Assembly (NCBI GenBank): GCA_910592205.1
Contig: CAJVPJ010000400.1
Span: forward strand, 1 to 26,258
Source: Paraglomus occultum
Taxonomy: Eukaryota > Glomeromycota > Glomeromycetes > Paraglomerales > Paraglomeraceae
Reading direction: 5' to 3'
Length of the DNA stretch: 26,258 nucleotides
The translations under genes were made by a program, and so were the position numbers. Under the pieces are notes generated by a model, which ran no database searches, was not told the DNA's origin, and saw only the letters and a list, made by a program, of their open reading frames with translations. This document shows positions 10,301 through 20,152 of this stretch, piece after piece; within the stretch, counting starts at the first letter, position 1; each line of letters opens with the position of its first letter.

Positions 10301-11703
10301 ACTCCAATTCCATTTTGATAACAGCAACCAAGTTCATACTGAGCAAGAACATTATTTCTTTCTGCTGATAATTCATACCAATAGACTGCTCGATTAAGGC
10401 TCTTTTCAACAGATATTCCATAAGCAAAAAAGAACCCAATTAACCAAAAACATTGCCCACAGTCAATATGGTCCTTGAGTCTTTTGACAAGAGGATAATC
10501 CTGTTGATACCATCCATTATGTGATAACCAGTCATTAATTGAGTTAGCAAGCAGGTCTCCACTTTTTCTATTTAGTACTTCTTCTTGGTATTTACTTGAC
10601 ACCAAATCAAAAAATGGATGTTCTGAACGCATTACACATTGAGATATCATCCTGAGTCTATCAGAAATATGCTCACAGGATGGTCTTTTTTCAGGCAGTT
10701 CATCCCAACAAGATGCATATAATGTGATATATTCTTCAGGAGTTCCCACAATCGGAGCATCACGACTACCATTGAACCGGTAGAGTACAATTTCACTATA
10801 GTTCTGGAGTCCGTCACATGGTCTCTTCCCACCAGAGATTTCCCATAAGATCACACCAAAACTAAATATATCTGACTTTTTATCCTGCTTAATAGAAGGA
10901 TCTTTTAAACATCTTGGGTCAAAATATGGGAAAGTTCCTTGAATGTTTGAACGGCTTTTCTGCTGTAAAATCTGATCCGACAAGCCAAAGTCTGTTATCT
11001 TCGCCACGCCGGCGTGAATCAGAACATTTTGTGAAGACTAATAACAAAATTGTAATTAGCTAAACGGCATATTACAAATTATTATGCAAAACATGATAGT
11101 TACCAGATCTTTATGTAAAATGTCAAGTTTATGAAGGTATCCTAGTCCGTCAACAATGTTGGTACTAAGCTTGCATCTCACAAGCCAGTCCAATTCACCA
11201 GATTTTTCTGATAGGTAACTCCGTAATGATCCGCCGTCGGCATATTCAAAGACCATAGCATATCTTTTTAGCGAATCTTTTGGTTCAAACTTTGTTAGTC
11301 TCACATTCATAATACATGCCGTAACCTAAGCAACTTGATACCTACCCTCGCTCACTCCGAGGAATCGAATGATATTGAGGTGGTCATCAACCTTGCGATG
11401 AATTTTCAGCTAGAGTATAAATGTACGCTTTAAGCAAAATGATAATAACCACACATAAACATTGTCCTTATAATTACCTACCTCATTCATAAAGTTTTCA
11501 AACATCTCATTGTCATCTTGTGAATGAAGAAGCTTGTATGCGATCGTTCTACCAAGTGTATTCGCTTTCGCCCTGAAAACTGCACCATATCCTCCAGCGC
11601 CAATGTTCACGGAGTCAATAAAGTCATCGAAAGGGTAAAACCGGGTGCTCCCATCTTCAATACTTTTCTTTAACCATTCCTTATCTGAGACAATTGAAGC
11701 CAT
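7342..11703 (-). CDS. protein kinase with 27 SEL1 repeats, 4 exons
   Basis: The predicted product is 1393 aa. Exons on the minus strand are 11482-11703, 11342-11409, 11104-11299 and 7342-11037; introns are 72, 42 and 66 nt. The 42-nt intron is the only phase-compatible choice I found that gives a normal kinase join (FLGVSEG-RLTKFEP), and it is the least certain junction. Kinase features: glycine loop G35-A-G-G-Y-G40, ATP-binding K57 in IAYKLL, helix-C E74, gatekeeper-hinge run MVFEYADGG, catalytic loop H159-K-D161-L-S-S-Q-N166, D178-F-G, and PYFDPRCL where most kinases have APE. Essential residues are present, so it is probably active; the loop resembles the tyrosine-kinase-like kinases expanded in arbuscular mycorrhizal fungi. 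A linker with one degenerate SEL1 unit (about 356-393) leads into 27 SEL1 repeats (394-1365) and a 28-residue tail. SEL1 solenoids bind partner proteins, so a scaffolded signalling kinase is the likely role; the substrate is unknown. No signal peptide or membrane segment is seen. Confidence 0.9.
7429..10344 (-). repeat. SEL1 coding array, 27 units of 108 bp
   Basis: The last exon contains 27 consecutive units of exactly 36 codons with no insertion or deletion between them. The unit consensus is [20 protein letters not shown] followed by KAVELYQKAAEQGxAN. Units differ mainly at the third and fourth residues (YN, NN, ND, DN), in the YY/RN/KN/QN pair before the glycine, and in VEK/LKK/VKK. Higher-order structure is visible: units 4-7 resemble units 8-11 (432-bp period), and units 12-13 are almost identical to units 17-18 (540-bp period). 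Long open frames on the plus strand across this array are antisense complements, rich in Phe, Ser and Ile, and are not genes. Confidence 0.95.
8421..8607 (-). repeat. near-identical internal duplication within the SEL1 array (with 8961-9147)
   Basis: About 185 bases here match 8961-9147 with only a few differences, exactly 540 bp (five SEL1 units) apart. Neighbouring units differ much more. This indicates recent unequal exchange, slippage by five units, or local gene conversion inside an otherwise old array. Confidence 0.85.
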
Positions 11704-13168
11704 GTTTGTCCTAGTTTCTCCGTAGTTAGTCCACCGTTATTATTATACTGAATATAGTATTAGCCGTTGTCCACGTGATTTTGTGTACCAATTAGAATTA
11801 ACTCCAATCTCGGAATTTGCGCCCAAAAGCAAGTTTAAGTCTAAGAGCATTGATGAGGGTGAATAGTTGTCGAAGAGGTTCCGTACGATTTGTCTACCGT
11901 CACTCACACTTCCGGCCTGGCTTTTCACCGTTAACTCGTTTATTCTGGATTTTACGAAAAACGCAACAGAAAACGCAGTCGTATTCACTTTTTACGGCTC
12001 ATGCAAGTAAGTTTACTGGTCGGCATTATTTAACCGTGAACTGCTGGTTCAAATTAGCTGTATTAGTGTTATGTTTACTTGAAAACTCCACCTATGTACA
12101 GTATGTTAATTCCACTCTGTCAGAATTCTATTCAATACCAGTGATCTAACGGTTCAACTAATTGACGTTAATCTCATCTATGGAACTAGATGCTCGTGAC
12201 ATGATTTCGGCTTATTTATAGTTATGGGGAAAGCACACTAATTATTTCGGACGAGCTATGCTGCGAAAAGAAATCTAATAATGGTTTAACATAGAATACA
12301 ACCGATTAGGAACAAATACAACCAATTTCATGGATTCTCGGAGGAATTTAAAAATGAAATTTGCTGCAGACGCACGCATTGTCGATACATCAGTCACTCC
12401 ACGTTTAGATCTTGGTATGTCAGGACATAGTAATAAAATGGTTCGCCATCGTCTGTAAGCATTGGTAAGCATAACATCACTACGCGTACTGTATGATCCA
12501 TGTTTCTTGTATCTAATTATGAAATTGTTCATAGGTACACCAATCCATTATGTCGGACCACGTCAAAGGAATATATAACGTCTTGGGCGTCTTTATATTC
12601 CACCAAAAGAGACTACGTTTTACGCAGCCATGTCATTTATGAATAAATTAGTTGGTTGGTTGGTTCCTGTAAGAAGCTATTTTAGTGATTGGGACTGCCT
12701 TCAATAATTTTTTTCTCTTAACTTCGCCACATTCTCTTTTTTCTTTAATAGATTTACTACATAACGTCAAATCACAAAGTTGCTTACAACTTTTTATTAC
12801 ATTTGTTTGGAGCCGTGTGACTTTCGTTTAGCGTACGTCCTGACCCATGCGCAGGGGGTTTTTCGTCGGCAACGATTCAAGTTGTGCAGACTTACATCAA
12901 AGTAGAGAACGTCAGGTGCAGAGATTAGGATGGAGTGGAAGCGTAATATCAATAGGCCTGAGTTGATGAGACGATAAGTAGACATTTGATCTTTACGCTA
13001 ACAACCAAATCCAGAGAGATGTGAGATTCGTTGGCCAATGGCAAAGTGGTCTTCCGTTGTCATCACTAAGATTTTCTTGTTTTTTCTCTTCGTTCTTCCA
13101 ATTATCCCAATGTATTTGCTAACTGTCCTATAGTATTATTTTTTTTACTGAGTTTTTTTTTCGATTTG
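11704..13168. other. 5' flank of the kinase-SEL1 gene and intergenic region
   Basis: The first 100 or so bases upstream of the kinase start (11704-11800) align with the region before the inverted pseudogene (about 21350-21446), sharing ACAAAATxACGTGGACAA and CAGTATAA stretches, so this is the conserved promoter-proximal flank. Overlapping open frames at 11743-11988 (minus) and 11817-12149 (plus) lie in it and have no supporting signal. Apart from a possible ORF at 12275-12532, the rest shows no gene. A short GGTT run occurs near 12651-12664. Confidence 0.5.
12275..12532 (-). CDS. hypothetical 85-aa protein
   Basis: This is a continuous frame with a genuine ATG (12530-12532) and a TAG stop. 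It encodes a basic, mixed-composition protein with a middle part reading TNAYRRWRTILLLCPDIPRS. I recognise no domain, signal peptide or clear membrane segment. It lies about 570 bp upstream of the kinase-SEL1 gene on the same strand. Base usage by codon position is only weakly coding-like, so it may be a chance open frame or an isolated exon. Confidence 0.25.
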   Translation of the reverse strand: MNNFIIRYKKHGSYSTRSDVMLTNAYRRWRTILLLCPDIPRSKRGVTDVSTMRASAANFIFKFLRESMKLVVFVPNRLYSMLNHY

Positions 13169-14314
13169 CAGTGGGTTACAAAAAATTGGCCAAATACAAA
13201 TGTAGACGCGATTAAACCGCGCGATAACTTTTATGTATGTAAACAATACGTATGATACTTGAATAATAAAAATGGCGCCTTCTCTCTTTTATTCAGAACA
13301 ATTTTTTGCTGCTAGCATCCATCTTTGCATATATTAAAACTTTAAACATGACATCATCACGTCTAGAAACGCATCGTCAAACAATATTACACTTTCTTAA
13401 TAAGGGTGTGTAAGGCACAATAAATTCATAAATTAACTAGCATTCCATTAAATATAATATTAAAAAGTTGAAAGAAACGAGAACTTTAGCTCAATAGGAA
13501 AGAAAACGAGAGGAAAAATAAGGTTACACCAACAACTACAAGAAACAATTTTATCGAAGAAATCCTATTCAATTATTGAGAAATTTGGCTGTAAATTTTC
13601 TAAATACGACGTAAATATAAGGTATATTACAATAAGAATAAACTGGGTTATAAAAACCAGTTGCCCATCGGTACGCCTATGTTAATGGAAGCTCACAAGG
13701 CAAAACGACGACGTTAGAAACACATATTAATGATCCTGGGGAAAAAACTTTATTCAGTGACGAAACTGCGTGTCAATTATTTTGGAATACAATTAAACAT
13801 TGATATAAGGGTCAGCATCCAACTAAACAAAATTTTGCTTGGGGGTAGATTTTCCGTTAGCGGGAAAACGAGTTTATTCTGCTTTACGCAGGTAATGGCG
13901 TAAAATTCTATGTCAAAATATCTCCAAGAAATTACTAGTATGCTTGGAGGTTCGGCAAGCAAGACAACGACCCCAAGAATACAAGCTTCCGTGACAAAGA
14001 ATTTCTTAAGGAAAGTTTTTCCAACAGCCCCCGATTTAAATCCATAGAAAATTTGTGGGCTATTGTCAAAGAAACGCAGAATTAAAAATGCCACTGAATT
14101 ACAACAGTTTATGATAGAGAAGTGGAATGCAGTTCCAAATAATCTTCTAATTAATCTTGTCAATTCAATAAAAACAGATTTCACTTACAATTAAAAATAA
14201 TTAAACTTCATGTAAATAAAAATAGAGTTTTTTAGTTTTAATAAATTTTACTAAATAAAAATTAACGTGTCAGTTGTTGAGTAATTTGCGAACAATTTTT
14301 TTTGTAACACACTG
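13169..14314 (+). mobile_element. decayed Tc1-like DNA transposon, 1146 bp
   Basis: The left end reads CAGTGGGTTACAAAAAATTG and the reverse complement of the right end reads CAGTGTGTTACAAAAAAAAT. CAGTG ends of this kind are typical of Tc1 elements. The right end is followed by the expected TA (14315-14316); on the left the flanking dinucleotide has become TG. On the plus strand, transposase remnants include a run resembling the QDNDPKHTS catalytic motif (near 13965-13995) and SPDLNP-ENLW-like sequence split by a frameshift and a stop (14025-14065). A C-terminal stretch follows (AVPNNLLINLVNSIKTDF, about 14130-14185). It is non-functional. The long minus-strand frame at 13777-14184 is a complement of this remnant. 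Confidence 0.75.
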
Positions 14315-14970
14315 TACGCTTCAAGTTTTTTAAAATCTGGAAACGAAAGTGTAGTCGTAATGTGGGTGTTTTTGGCCCGACTTTTATTATCTCTTCAGAA
14401 ACGATATTCATCTCGTTCGCAACATAGTAAGATGGAATTCCGTTATCTTTTGAATATGTGTATGTAATATGTAAGAAAGTTTAGTAAAGATATAATAAGA
14501 CAGTTTTAACTTATCCAAAAATTTTAACTGCATAGCCCGATAATATTCGCATATCATGTGTTTTTTTGTTTTTTTTTTTGCAATTTAATCGATAAAATTT
14601 TTTGTCAAAAAGTGCTTTCCATCTATGTGCAGCAATTTAATCTGCGCCGCTGTCGTTGCATTAAATAAATTACACAATTAAAACTAACAACTGCTATATT
14701 CATGAGATAAATTTTAAAAATAAGTTCTTTTTATTGGTTTTGAGCTAAGTGCGCTCGATTTTAATAATACATTTGTTGCATAAAAAATAAATAAATTTGG
14801 TTTTATAACGTCTACACTAACACGTTAGGTTTGTATAAGACTATGTTGACTCGGTAAAAATTTATACACTTGTGTATATATACAGCATAGACGTATGTTA
14901 TTGTCATCGAAATATTGCAAAGAGATCCACATATGACCATTAACACCACATCATATGTTAATGATACTGT
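14315..14970. other. AT-rich intergenic region
   Basis: Nothing gene-like was found. It contains T runs near 14560-14580, TATATA strings and no open frame of substance. Confidence 0.5.
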
Positions 14971-15742
14971 GAGGCTGTCATTGAAATTTGTCTAAGCAGA
15001 AAGTTTCGTCAATCTTACCAGATAGAAAACAGATCTCATTCGCTCCACATTTGGACGTTTTAGTGCAAAGTCGGAAGTGGCAGAATATGTGTAAAAAGGC
15101 CAACATAGTCCTTTGGACGACAGATTTGACGGACGTAACAGTAAAAGAGAAGTCTACTACGGGGTATGTAAACAATGGCTATATAATCCCTTTACTGCGG
15201 AAGTCATGTTATATTTCAGAAATTCGGACGGAGCTGTGATGTCACATTCTCCTTTTAGTTGTAATCGTTTAATAGCGACTTTACCAATTTTTCTACTCAA
15301 GACCTAATGTCGGTCTATCAAAACCAATACTAGCTAGCTAATTGTCCTCAAATAAATTCCGGTGTGATGGATTAAATTGAAGCTATAGACTAGAATGTAA
15401 TAGTGACTATTCATTAAACGCGCTTTTTTGTCATAAAATAAATAATATAGTATTGTTGGGACAAGAAATGAATGTTTCTTTTTGATATGCGTGACTCGCG
15501 GTTATCGAATAACAAAGTAAAACAACCGTGTATTTCCATCGTGTACGAATTACATGTTTAATAGTATCGAGTATGATGTAATCGAACCATTAAATCTAGC
15601 GCTTGTTGTGTAGCAATGATGTGGGTATAATTGCAGTCACGTGAATGCAAAAGCCCATCTCCGATTCCTCCAAAAAACCATATAATTTTCCTCGCACGGG
15701 TAAATCTTGCATTAAATTAAGCCAAAGCTAAACGTCAATTTA
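14971..15742. repeat. duplicated non-coding block, copy 1 (with 23829-24710)
   Basis: Starting at GAGGCTGTCATT and ending near ACGTCAATTTAATT, this stretch aligns in direct orientation with 23829-24710. Shared strings include GTGGCAGAATATGTGTAA, GGACAGACGTAACAGT-like sequence, TGTCGGTCTATCAA, GTGTGATGGATTAAATT-like sequence, ATAAATAATATAG and TATAATTTTCC. The second copy is about 110 bp longer. Small open frames on both strands (14988-15239, 15113-15307, 14978-15175) are not kept open in the other copy, so no gene is supported. Its position relative to VIT/vWA and kinase copies suggests it is the distal part of the same segmental duplication. Confidence 0.75.
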
Positions 15743-16159
15743 ATTTATAATAAAATACAAGAATTTAAACGGATACAAATTGTATATCACAAGTATATTG
15801 ACAATAAAGTTCAACATTCGTTGATCTCCGCACAATTCATTAAAAGAACAGAAGGAGTAAAGCATAAACAATACGATGTTGCGCAAAAACCTCATTTTTT
15901 GACCTTATTCCTTTAGAGATATGTAATATTATCGTTACACGGAACCCGCCACGACGATTGCATCATGGAGGTTCGATTGTATTTAATCGCATAAAAAGTT
16001 GAGTTTTACAAATCTCAGTTGATGTCAAAAATGTAAAGCTCAAATATCATTTGTATTATATTGATTAAACCTACCACAATTCACGATATTTGAGTGAAAC
16101 TATAAAACGGTGTAAACTATCAGATTCTGAACAAACTTTCATAGTAGATATTATTGATT
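15743..16159. other. intergenic spacer between the two duplicated blocks
   Basis: No gene was seen. This is where block A ends and block B begins, so any duplication breakpoint should lie here or just inside the left edge of the window. Confidence 0.45.
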
Positions 16160-18871
16160 GGTAAACCATTCGGTAACCTAATTTCTAGCATTTTTCCCAA
16201 TAACACTAGAATCATACCCGCTCGACTCGCTTAATGCAGTTTGCGCTTTTTCATAACCCAATTCCCACTCTACTTTGAAATCCTTCATTACAATCTCAAG
16301 ATAAGTCAAAGCAATGCAAGTAGACCAGACAGAATCTTGATCTTTGTTTCGGAATAAATTCTTGTCTTTTCCCTTTGACAAAAATTTCGACAACTCTGCA
16401 GTTGGTTTGAAAAATCCGTCAAAAGATTGAAAACTAGTAAACTCGTAAAGAACTTCAATTTCGGCCAATTTCGGATCAAAATCAACTGATTTAGTATCAA
16501 CCACCGTAGGGCATGCAACCTCCATAGAAAAGCGAGCCTGCGAAGATTGTGTGTTAATAGATGCCTTCATGTTTATCCAAAACAAGTTCCCTCTTTCTTT
16601 CAAAATTTAAGTTAACAAACCGTGCACTTGACTCTAACGCCTGTCTGCGCTTGTCTGCACAGGGACAATACGCTTTTGAATTTCGGCTGTCGATACGACT
16701 TGGTCTCTTTCATCGATTGCCAGAAAACTTTAATAGATAATTGAAGATGATTAGAATAGAGTTAATCACTTAACAACATTCTTGTTTACCATCCGGCAAT
16801 CTTTACCTTGTATATCTTGAGGCTAAATTAGCATAGATCGCAAGCTGAATGATTGCATTCTTTGCATCTTCAGCTGATATTTCTTTTCCCTCGTTTTTCG
16901 GATCGTTATTTAGGTAACTCTTCTTATCCTCAAGAACCTGTATTAACTTCTTGGCAACGAGAGTATTCCATTGAGAATAACTGGATCAATTGGCACAGTG
17001 ACCTCTACGGGCCCACTGCGAGATCGTATTGTCATCGTGATATTCCGTGCAGGTTCAACGTCCGGTGCAAAGAGCGCGTAGACGACACAGCGAACACCTT
17101 GATATAATGATGAAATTATATACGGTGCCGGACAGTACCCTCATTACCATTATCGATGTCAACCCAGGAGATTTTGTAATCAGTCAATGGCGACCGAATA
17201 GCGTTCTTGACCATCCCAGCAACCTTTTTTGTCCATCCTCTTTTCACCGCTGACGAACTGGGCATATCCCTTTCCGGCCTTCGCGACTGATTCCACTAAA
17301 TGACTGACTGAACTTCCAATACCCAACGAAAACAATCTCAAATCGTCTTTGGCTTCCTTCACTTTACTTTCGATCAGTTGAATAATCTCATCCACGTTCT
17401 AGACCTCACCGTCGGTCAATAAAAACACGGCAGTCGGCAGTTCTTTGTTCTTATTTCTGGAACCCATCTTAGAATCGGCAAGAGTTCAGTACCACCGAAG
17501 TTGGCCTCCATTGTTGAATGGCCGCGCCGTAGGAGGATTCTGAGTAAGGAACAGACTTTTCAGACAAGGCGGAGTGAGACGAGCCAAATGAGACCACAAA
17601 GAGCGAACTATTAATTCGAGTGTTTGTCGAGCTTTAATCATTGGCGCGCCTTGCATTGAACCGGATCTGAAATAAATAAATGTCAACATTTGCAAATAAA
17701 CTTGAAAATAGAGCATCTAAACGAATTACCTGTCAACAACGAAAATCATTTCCGCCTGTACTGGCTTAAGTTCAAAACGCAGGAACAAGAGTCAACATGG
17801 TGCAGTTGGCATTGGTCTTTGGATTGTATTCTGTGAACGTGAACGCTCTATACAGAGAAAATACACAAACACCGATTTAGCAAATATTAGTCACTATTAT
17901 AAACCGTCACTCAATTCTTATGACTAGTTCCGCATACCTGATCCATACCTAGATTTGTCCAAATCCTTTTAACAACTAGCACAAAATCCCTTTCCAAGCG
18001 AGTTTTATCTTCTGCCAGTCCAACCCTACAAGTCTTTGGATCTCCATTCAAATTAATCTCAGTTTTAATCTTGTGTGCGAGTGACTCGATACTCAACAAA
18101 CTGGCTGTCATACGATATGTAACATTCACTTCCAATGTATATTGCGTTTCGCTCGAATACGTCGGATTGTCCTTAATCACTTTCGTCCCCATTTGAGACA
18201 AGTTGTTCCGCGGATCAACATAGCGAGGCGCCACAGCGGTGGGAATGACGAAACGAACTTGGTCGGAATCAGAATTCTGCTTAAGCTCTGTCACCTAAGT
18301 TATGCGAATTTTGACAGTCTGATTTTGCGTAACATTGCCAATTGAGCATTGGAAGTTCTTCAAGAAGGTACGCGCCAAGGCCGCTCTTTTATAAAGAAGG
18401 TGAAATAAGTGGCCTCAGTAAGCGAAGCTAATTAACGCCCGTAAAGACCTGGTATTGTCAGCAATGCAGACCTGAACGGCTTCATCGTACTCTTTAGCAG
18501 CCTGTTGGGCCTCTTTGACAAACCCTTTACTGTTCAATTACCATCGATTTCAGCTTCAGCTTCATGAATTGGGAATTTGTAGATTGCTTCAATTGTCACA
18601 TTCTTGTAAGTTTGTGTGACGGTATTCAATCCAAGGAAAATGATTAAGTATACTTTGAAATTGATAATATACCACGTAGACTTTACCTTCAGCAATCATG
18701 TCAGCGACTACAGAATCAATCAATGTTAGCTACGTCGAAAAAGACAAAATGAGAACAAATCTTTTACGCCTTTTACTCTTTTGTAATTACCATTTGCTTC
18801 AACGCTTCAAAGGAACGAGTTTTGGCGTGTTTAAGTCGGAATGAGATAGGCCAATCCATAGCATACCACTT
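16160..18871 (-). pseudogene. VIT/vWA pseudogene, paralogue of the gene at 365-3363
   Basis: All exons and introns of the intact gene are recognisable in order on the same strand, at high nucleotide similarity, but the reading frame is destroyed. The start ATG position reads AAGTGG instead. In the vWA exon, a TGG codon has become TAG (17399-17401, within the TDGEVW run), about 22 nt are missing after the MIDAS segment (near 17597), and several small deletions occur (for example near 16963 and 17512). An extra A near the C-terminus (around 16195-16200) shifts the frame to an early stop at 16178-16180. The MIDAS start RSGSM is still readable near 17645-17660. The longest surviving piece is the VIT exon (17911-18294). 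It probably arose by the local duplication that gave block B; transcription cannot be judged. Confidence 0.88.
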
Positions 18872-19184
18872 AATCGTATGAAAAATTTTCGGTTTGAATA
18901 GAAAATGTTGCTTTTCACTTCCGTAAAGCACTGCCTCTTTATATTAATGTAGAAATACTGGCGCGCGCGCAGTTAAAGTCGCAGCAAACAGACATTTGAG
19001 TTTTTCCGCTGAAGGAAATAATGTAATACAATGGTTTGTAATACGATAAAAGTTGGATTTAACTTTATTTGGTGTTAGAAACAATAGGAAATACAGTAAT
19101 GTATTGGTGGGTAAAAATGTATACAGTATTAGTATCAATTATCACTGCACTCGTTACCATTGACATCCAATTTCATTATGATTA
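18872..19184. other. 5' flank of the VIT/vWA pseudogene
   Basis: This aligns with 3364-3640 upstream of the intact gene, including the TATA-like region and the final TTTCATTATGATTA before the transposon insertion. There is no gene here; the minus-strand frame at 18944-19138 is fortuitous. Confidence 0.65.
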
Positions 19185-20152
19185 TGGTCCGGTGCAAAAA
19201 GATTTGCACCTCACCTAGAACAAGCGTGATTTAAACCAAGGAAAGAATGTTGTGTTACTAGGCATGGCAGACTAAAATCCACATGTCTAAAATAACATGA
19301 CCAAACGTATCTATGGCTCAAATTTCTCTACCTTAACATGTTTTCTTCTCCCTTAAAATGAAACGGTGCACCACTAACAGACAATGAAAAGTCAATGATT
19401 ATTTACTTGTCTGGGGCTAATTCTGTAGGGGAAAGCCATCAAACGCTCACATTACGCAAGCAAGTTGCTGAAGTATTGGGTGTTGCAGAGAGAACAGTCG
19501 CGAGCGTGGTATAAGACTGGAACAAGCGTAAGAATGGTACATTTATACCACAAAAAGTTCTTGGACGACCTAAATTTCTATCTGACGAAAAATGTTGAAA
19601 TCATCGATTGGCTAACCACTCACAATATTGCTTTCTTCTAGTGAATTACGACGACCAGAACTTTCAAAGTTAATTCAAATGAACAAGAAAAAAGTACCAT
19701 TTTCTTGTGTTGAAATAGCGAAACAATACAATTATCAGGTTTTTTTTACCCCTCCATATCACTGTGAACTTTAGCCCATTGAGGGTATTTGGGCAGTTGT
19801 AAAGGGTAAAGTCGCGCGATCAAGTCCACATGCCAACCTTTTATCTGTTCGAAATACTCTTCTAGATGCGTTTAAAACTAAAATTAATACAAAAGTCATA
19901 GTTGGGTTTTAGAGAAAGGCGCTTAAAAATGCCAAGGAATATTTGAGTCGGAGGAAGATATACAGTTAATTGACGAAGAATTCGATGACTATGACAATTC
20001 TGATAATTATGTATAGATCTTATCAGAAATTAGTATTTTTATATTTCCGAATATCTATTGATACAATTTAAATAAAAAAAGAAGACTGCATAATAAGCAA
20101 AAACTTTTTTATTAGCATTTTTTTGAGGTGTAAATCTTTTTGCACCGGACCA
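19185..20152 (+). mobile_element. decayed Tc1/IS630-like DNA transposon, 968 bp, with intact ends
   Basis: The left end begins TGGTCCGGTGCAAAAAGATT and the right end is its near-perfect inverted complement over about 28 bp. Both are flanked by a TA duplication (19183-19184 and 20153-20154). The plus strand encodes a broken transposase. It starts PLTDNEKSMIIYLSGAN near 19372, continues into a helix-turn-helix (RKQVAEVLGVAERTVASVV, then a stop at 19512-19514), and then VLGRPKFLSDE. The C-terminal catalytic part reads PPYHCEL, stop, PIEGIWAVVKGKVA near 19754-19815. An acidic tail (ESEEDIQLIDEEFDDYDNSD) ends in TAG near 20015. The middle, with the first catalytic aspartates, is deleted or degraded. 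It interrupts sequence that is continuous in block A (3631-3655). Confidence 0.92.

Noticed and set aside
11817-12149. 110-codon plus-strand frame upstream of the kinase gene
   Set aside because: It has a TTG start, overlaps another open frame in antisense, and has no domain or splice support. The nearby region is promoter flank.
13777-14184. 135-codon minus-strand frame
   Set aside because: It is the complement of the decayed Tc1-like transposase on the plus strand, which has recognisable motifs.
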